From: Adineta vaga | Lineage: Eukaryota; Rotifera | Assembly (NCBI GenBank): GCA_021613535.1 | Contig: CP075492.1 | Coordinates: forward strand, 6,634,001-6,698,000 | Length of the DNA stretch: 64,000 bases | Direction: 5' to 3' | Part shown: piece after piece, positions 60,735 through 64,000 of the stretch | Position numbering within the stretch: position 1 is the stretch's first letter | How the letters are laid out: each line of letters begins with the position of its first letter | Notes under the pieces: generated by a model | Told to the model about the DNA's origin: nothing | The model's database searches: none | The model's input: the letters and a program-made list of their open reading frames with translations, nothing else | Program-made: the position numbers and the translations under genes

Positions 60735-62055
60735 TTACAAAGATAATGATTTCTTCCATTCGACACCTTCCTCTGAAGAGAAAAGAAAAGGATAATATAG
60801 AAAAGTAAAATGATTGATCATTATCATCTTACCTTCTAATAATGCATTTGATCGACAAAAAATATCCGTATTTAAAAATGTTTCTGTTTGTTCGCATCTA
60901 ATCACCAATCGAAAATCTAATTGAGACTTTTTTAATTGATATCGAACAATTTTAGTCTTAGCATTCATTCCATCGAATGGATAAGATAATTCATTGTTGT
61001 CTAAATTTTAAAAAAATGATTGATGAACATTTCAGTTTCGATCGAATCTTATCTCACCAAATGCAATCAAATTGTTTATATGTTTAAGATGACATTGCTT
61101 AAGACGAGTGAGAATCAAATGAGGAAAACTGTCAGAAACGAGATAATTATGTACTCGTTGAATAATATGAGATCACCTACCGTTTCGAACGTGAATAAAG
61201 TTCTTCTTTGTTAATGCGAAAATAGATTGATGAGTTTTGAATAATGACATCAGAATGATGTACTTTTTTTTTCTTACACGAATAAAGAAGTGGATATGGA
61301 TGAATACATGATTGATCTTGATACGGAACTGTAAGGCGAGTTACACGAATGTAAAGATTAACGTTTTCTGAAAGAATTGAAGGAAGCTACAACAAGAATG
61401 ATATATATGAATTTTTGACTTGCTCATCTGTACTTACTGCAATGGTGATGTAACGACCATGTGTACCTTTAAGATATCGACCTGAGACATTTTTCTTCGT
61501 TTTCATTTTTGAATTAACAAGATTGTCATTAAGTGAAGAGTTTGCTATTTCACTGAGATATCGCACATGATAGAACGGTTCAGGTGGGTTGATAAATGAC
61601 AATGTAATAGTATGCTGAGGTTTGAAATCCAATGACACCTAATAGAAATGTCATTATTTGTAGAATATCGAGAAGAACTTACAGAAGCATTTGGAATGAC
61701 CGGTGGTTGCTTGTCATCGATAGAGGTTGATGATGAAATAGTACTTACTAAAGAAATGAAGAAATTCATGTGAGTGTTATTCATTAAACTGACTTACTCT
61801 GTTCAAGATTAGAATTAGATTTTTCTATGAAATCCTCGAATAATGTTGTATCTTGGTCATCGGTAAATAGATCAAATGGAACTAAATACAAACAATTTTC
61901 ATGAATTATGATTATAATTTCAGATGAAACTTACTGTCAATATCGACAAAATCCATCGAAAAAAGTTCATCATCATCTTCATTATCATTATCCAACCTAA
62001 TCAAAGTTGAATCGAAAAACATATCATGAAAAATTGGTGTTGTCTCGTATGCCAT
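60735..62055 (-). CDS. Divergent Rel-homology-domain (NF-kB/NFAT-like) protein
   Basis: Eight exons close in frame at 317 aa: 62055-61935, 61881-61798, 61747-61683, 61638-61438, 61386-61181, 61128-61058, 61000-60833, 60772-60735. An acidic, hydrophobic N-terminus (DELFSMDFVDIDIPFDLF) resembles an activation region. The rest aligns by eye with a Rel homology domain: INPPEPFYHVRYLSE, then HGRYITIALPSI, LYIRVTRLTVP and IHPYPLL, matching the PHPH-L strand of Rel, then FPHLILTRLKQCHL for the F-NLGI--VKK block and a final SQLDFRLVIR strand. The usual DNA-contact motif RFRYxCEGR is not preserved. No dimerisation IPT domain, nuclear localisation cluster or ankyrin repeats are present. It may be a reduced Rel protein; an unrelated Ig-fold factor remains possible. 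Confidence 0.6.
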
Positions 62056-62501
62056 TGATTATATATGATTGTTTAGTCGATGTTTAAAATCATATATATA
62101 TATATATATCATCACAAGAAAAAAAGAGTAGATCATTATCTTTTTTTGCACTGTTCATCTGTTAAATATAGATAAACGAATCAGAGAGCATGTCTATGCA
62201 TCTGATATTCGTTCACATTCTTTCTTTTCGTTGTTACAAACATGCAAATCTCTGTCTAGAGAAAAAGAACATATCATGAAGATGTTAACAATTAGTGAAA
62301 TAGATATTTAACTCTTGTGAAGCAATGATATTTAGACAATATCTACCATAATAGAGAATGTTTCAGTTCATTCTCAGGATTAAAGATACATATTGATAGT
62401 ATGAATCATTTATCAAGAAATTAGCAATATATTCTTTGAAGGAAGTTTTTATTTATAATGCAGCTAACTGAGTTGTTCATATTAACATGTTAGCTGATCG
62501 A
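62056..62501. other. Spacer upstream of the Rel-like gene
   Basis: It includes a (TA)n run at about 62090-62112, about 40-55 bases upstream of the Rel-like start. No gene seen. Confidence 0.45.
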
Positions 62502-62935
62502 TTAGCCAGAACTGGATGATGACAATGCAAATATTGATACCACACAATACCTAAGACAATCTAAAATATATAATTACATCTTCCAATCCATACGTCCTAC
62601 ATCGATTCATTTTCCCATCTAAATATCACAATATTACACTACCTTCTACATCAAACTTCACTTCAATTCACTTACTGAACAATTGTACTTCCATCAACTT
62701 CAAACTCCCATAAACAACCATTACTCATATGAACATATTCATCTCTCTTTGCAACAATCATTGCACTAACAATTGTACGAAATGACTGTTGAAGATCTAC
62801 TAATGATCGTTGACATAAATCAACAATTTGCCGAGTCCATTGATCAATATTTTCTTTCTTGTATTCATTTGTATTCAAGACGTTTTCGATTATAGTTCGA
62901 ATGAGTTCAGTAGTTTTTATGACATCGAAAGACAT
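62502..62935 (-). CDS. Tctex-type dynein light chain
   Basis: Two exons, 62935-62676 and 62550-62502, give 102 aa in frame. The product follows DYNLT: a start helix (ELIRTIIENVL), NIDQWTRQIVDLCQRSL, SFRTIVSAMIV, a strand with GCLWEFEVDGSTIVQ and the last strand YCVVSIFALS. The acceptor at 62551 was chosen because it restores the last strand; an acceptor ten bases earlier gives an early stop. The family binds the dynein intermediate chain as a dimer and adapts cargo. The loop before the last strand is about six residues shorter than in DYNLT1, and the end SSSSSG is unusual. It shares a 220-bp divergent promoter with the ABCD gene. Confidence 0.85.
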
Positions 62936-63156
62936 GAAATATTTAAAAAATAAATAACAGAAGAAGAAGAAGAAGATGTTGGCGGTTTTTTGTTTATTCG
63001 AATACATTAGAGAAGATGACATCTCCTGAAAAAAAAGCAAGACAAAAGAATGCGTTTACGGTTGACTGAAGTTTTCGCTCATTGGTTACTCTTGAATCAA
63101 TCGATTGCCTAATATTATCACCGTTTTCATTTCATTCATTCATTGATTTCTAAGAA
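62936..63156. promoter_or_regulatory. 221-bp bidirectional promoter (Tctex light chain and ABCD transporter)
   Basis: Two start codons lie head to head. A tttctaag site ends two bases before the plus-strand ATG. Confidence 0.45.
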
Positions 63157-64000
63157 ATGTCTCGCCGTACAAAGGTCTTATTTTTTTCATCAGCATGTGC
63201 TTTAATTATTTATTTGCTTCGTCGTTATCGTCGATATTTGATTCTGAAACGAAAACTTCAAAGATCTGATTCAGCGAATAAACGATTTTATCATCAATTA
63301 CTTCGGCTTCTTCCGATCCTTATTCCACGATTACGAAGTGATTCATGTGCTTTATTAGCAATATATTTGACAACACTTGTTTCTCGAACATTTCTTTCTA
63401 TATCTATTGCACATATCGATGGTTCTATTGTCAAATCTTTAGTTCAACGAAATCATCGTGATTTCCTTCGTACTATTGGTATTTTTCTACTTGTTTCTAT
63501 CCCTGCTAGTTTTATTAATAGTTTCATTCGATTTGTTGAATCGAAACTTGCACTAGCATTTCGAACGAAATTAACTCATCATGCGTATGCCGCTTACTTC
63601 CGGGTAAATATCCTTCTTTCAAATACTATCGTTAACGAAAACATATTCATTTAGAATCAAACCTATTATCGTATATCAAATTTAGATACTCGTTTATTAA
63701 CACCAGATCAAAATCTAACGGATGATATTGAAACATTTACAACAACATTGACACATCTTTTTTCTCACTTAACAAAACCATTTCTTGATGTAGCACTTAT
63801 TTCATGGACGCTTGTGGTAATGGTTCAACAAAAACAAACGGCACGAGGTCTTAAAGGTAGCTTCCAATATAAAGCAAATCTTGAATAATCATTAACCTAG
63901 TGTTTTTCTTTTGCTAAACAGAAGTTCCTGTTTTAACAATAGTGGTTATTCTTTTGACGTTCTGGGCTCTTCGAAAACTTTCACCACGTTTCGGTAAACT
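63157..64000 (+). CDS. Peroxisomal ABC half-transporter, ABCD family (5' part; cut by window end)
   Basis: Three exons are visible: 63157-63603, 63655-63856 and 63922 to the window end, open throughout. The protein begins with a hydrophobic segment and a basic patch ([15 protein letters not shown]), then membrane segments of an ABC exporter. [35 protein letters not shown] (the EAA-like loop region) and [12 protein letters not shown] follow ABCD1/ABCD2/ABCD3 closely. Family members import very-long-chain acyl-CoA into peroxisomes as dimers. The nucleotide-binding domain lies beyond the window, so the exact paralogue (D1/2 or D3) is not decided; the DQNLTDD block is nearer ABCD1/2. Confidence 0.92.

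Noticed and set aside
1-64000. tRNA, rRNA, CRISPR, prokaryotic operon or viral genes
   Set aside because: No tRNA T-loop context outside coding exons, no rRNA-like conserved stretch, no spaced repeat array and no viral or bacterial protein signature was found by reading; a covariance-model search was not possible.

Overview
The window looks like nuclear DNA of a bdelloid rotifer (Adineta/Rotaria/Philodina type). The DNA is AT-rich, the genes are intron-rich with many introns of about 45-110 bp with GT/AG ends, and metazoan genes are packed on both strands. The first gene belongs to a family I associate with bdelloids: an N-terminal receiver-like region, an ADP-ribosyltransferase-like middle and a long array of kinesin-light-chain-type TPRs. 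No prokaryotic, organellar, rRNA, tRNA or CRISPR feature was seen. Exon models were joined by hand from splice sites and reading frame; for most of them the summed exon lengths close in frame.

Layout. 1-9.5 kb: a single-exon 1711-aa TPR protein and an F-box protein, then 2.5 kb without a gene. 9.5-16.4 kb: a 12-exon Shroom homologue (C-terminal ASD2) with a small membrane-protein gene nested antisense in an intron. 19.6-24.1 kb: two DDIT4/REDD1-like genes sharing a nearly identical 457-bp core. 25-29 kb: a FES/FER tyrosine kinase followed 38 bp later by GTP cyclohydrolase I feedback regulatory protein. 29-32.5 kb (minus): LIS1 and, 131 bp upstream, TMEM127. 33-36 kb: an inward-rectifier K+ channel, a small single-pass membrane protein and a potato-inhibitor-I serpin-unrelated protease inhibitor. 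36-39 kb: a gene-poor stretch with a GC-richer inverted-repeat island and a decayed F-box/LRR pseudogene. 39-47.6 kb: an NSD-type PWWP protein without SET, a CIMIP2/FAM166 ciliary protein, and a doublecortin-EMAP WD40 protein. 48.5-56 kb: RANBP9/10, ACTR10, an orphan coiled-coil gene, RPL23. 56.5-64 kb: a BAHD1-like BAH protein, a divergent Rel-homology protein, a Tctex-type dynein light chain and the 5' part of a peroxisomal ABCD transporter cut by the window end.

Themes. Several genes serve microtubule/cilium/dynein biology (LIS1, ACTR10, Tctex light chain, DCX-EMAP, CIMIP2). DDIT4-like and TMEM127 both belong to families that restrain mTORC1. I see no evidence that this neighbourhood is functional. 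The most notable structural signals are the probable gene-conversion tract between the DDIT4-like copies, the very compact same-strand pairs, and strong 3' splice sites a few bases upstream of several start codons, which fit spliced-leader trans-splicing as reported in bdelloid rotifers.
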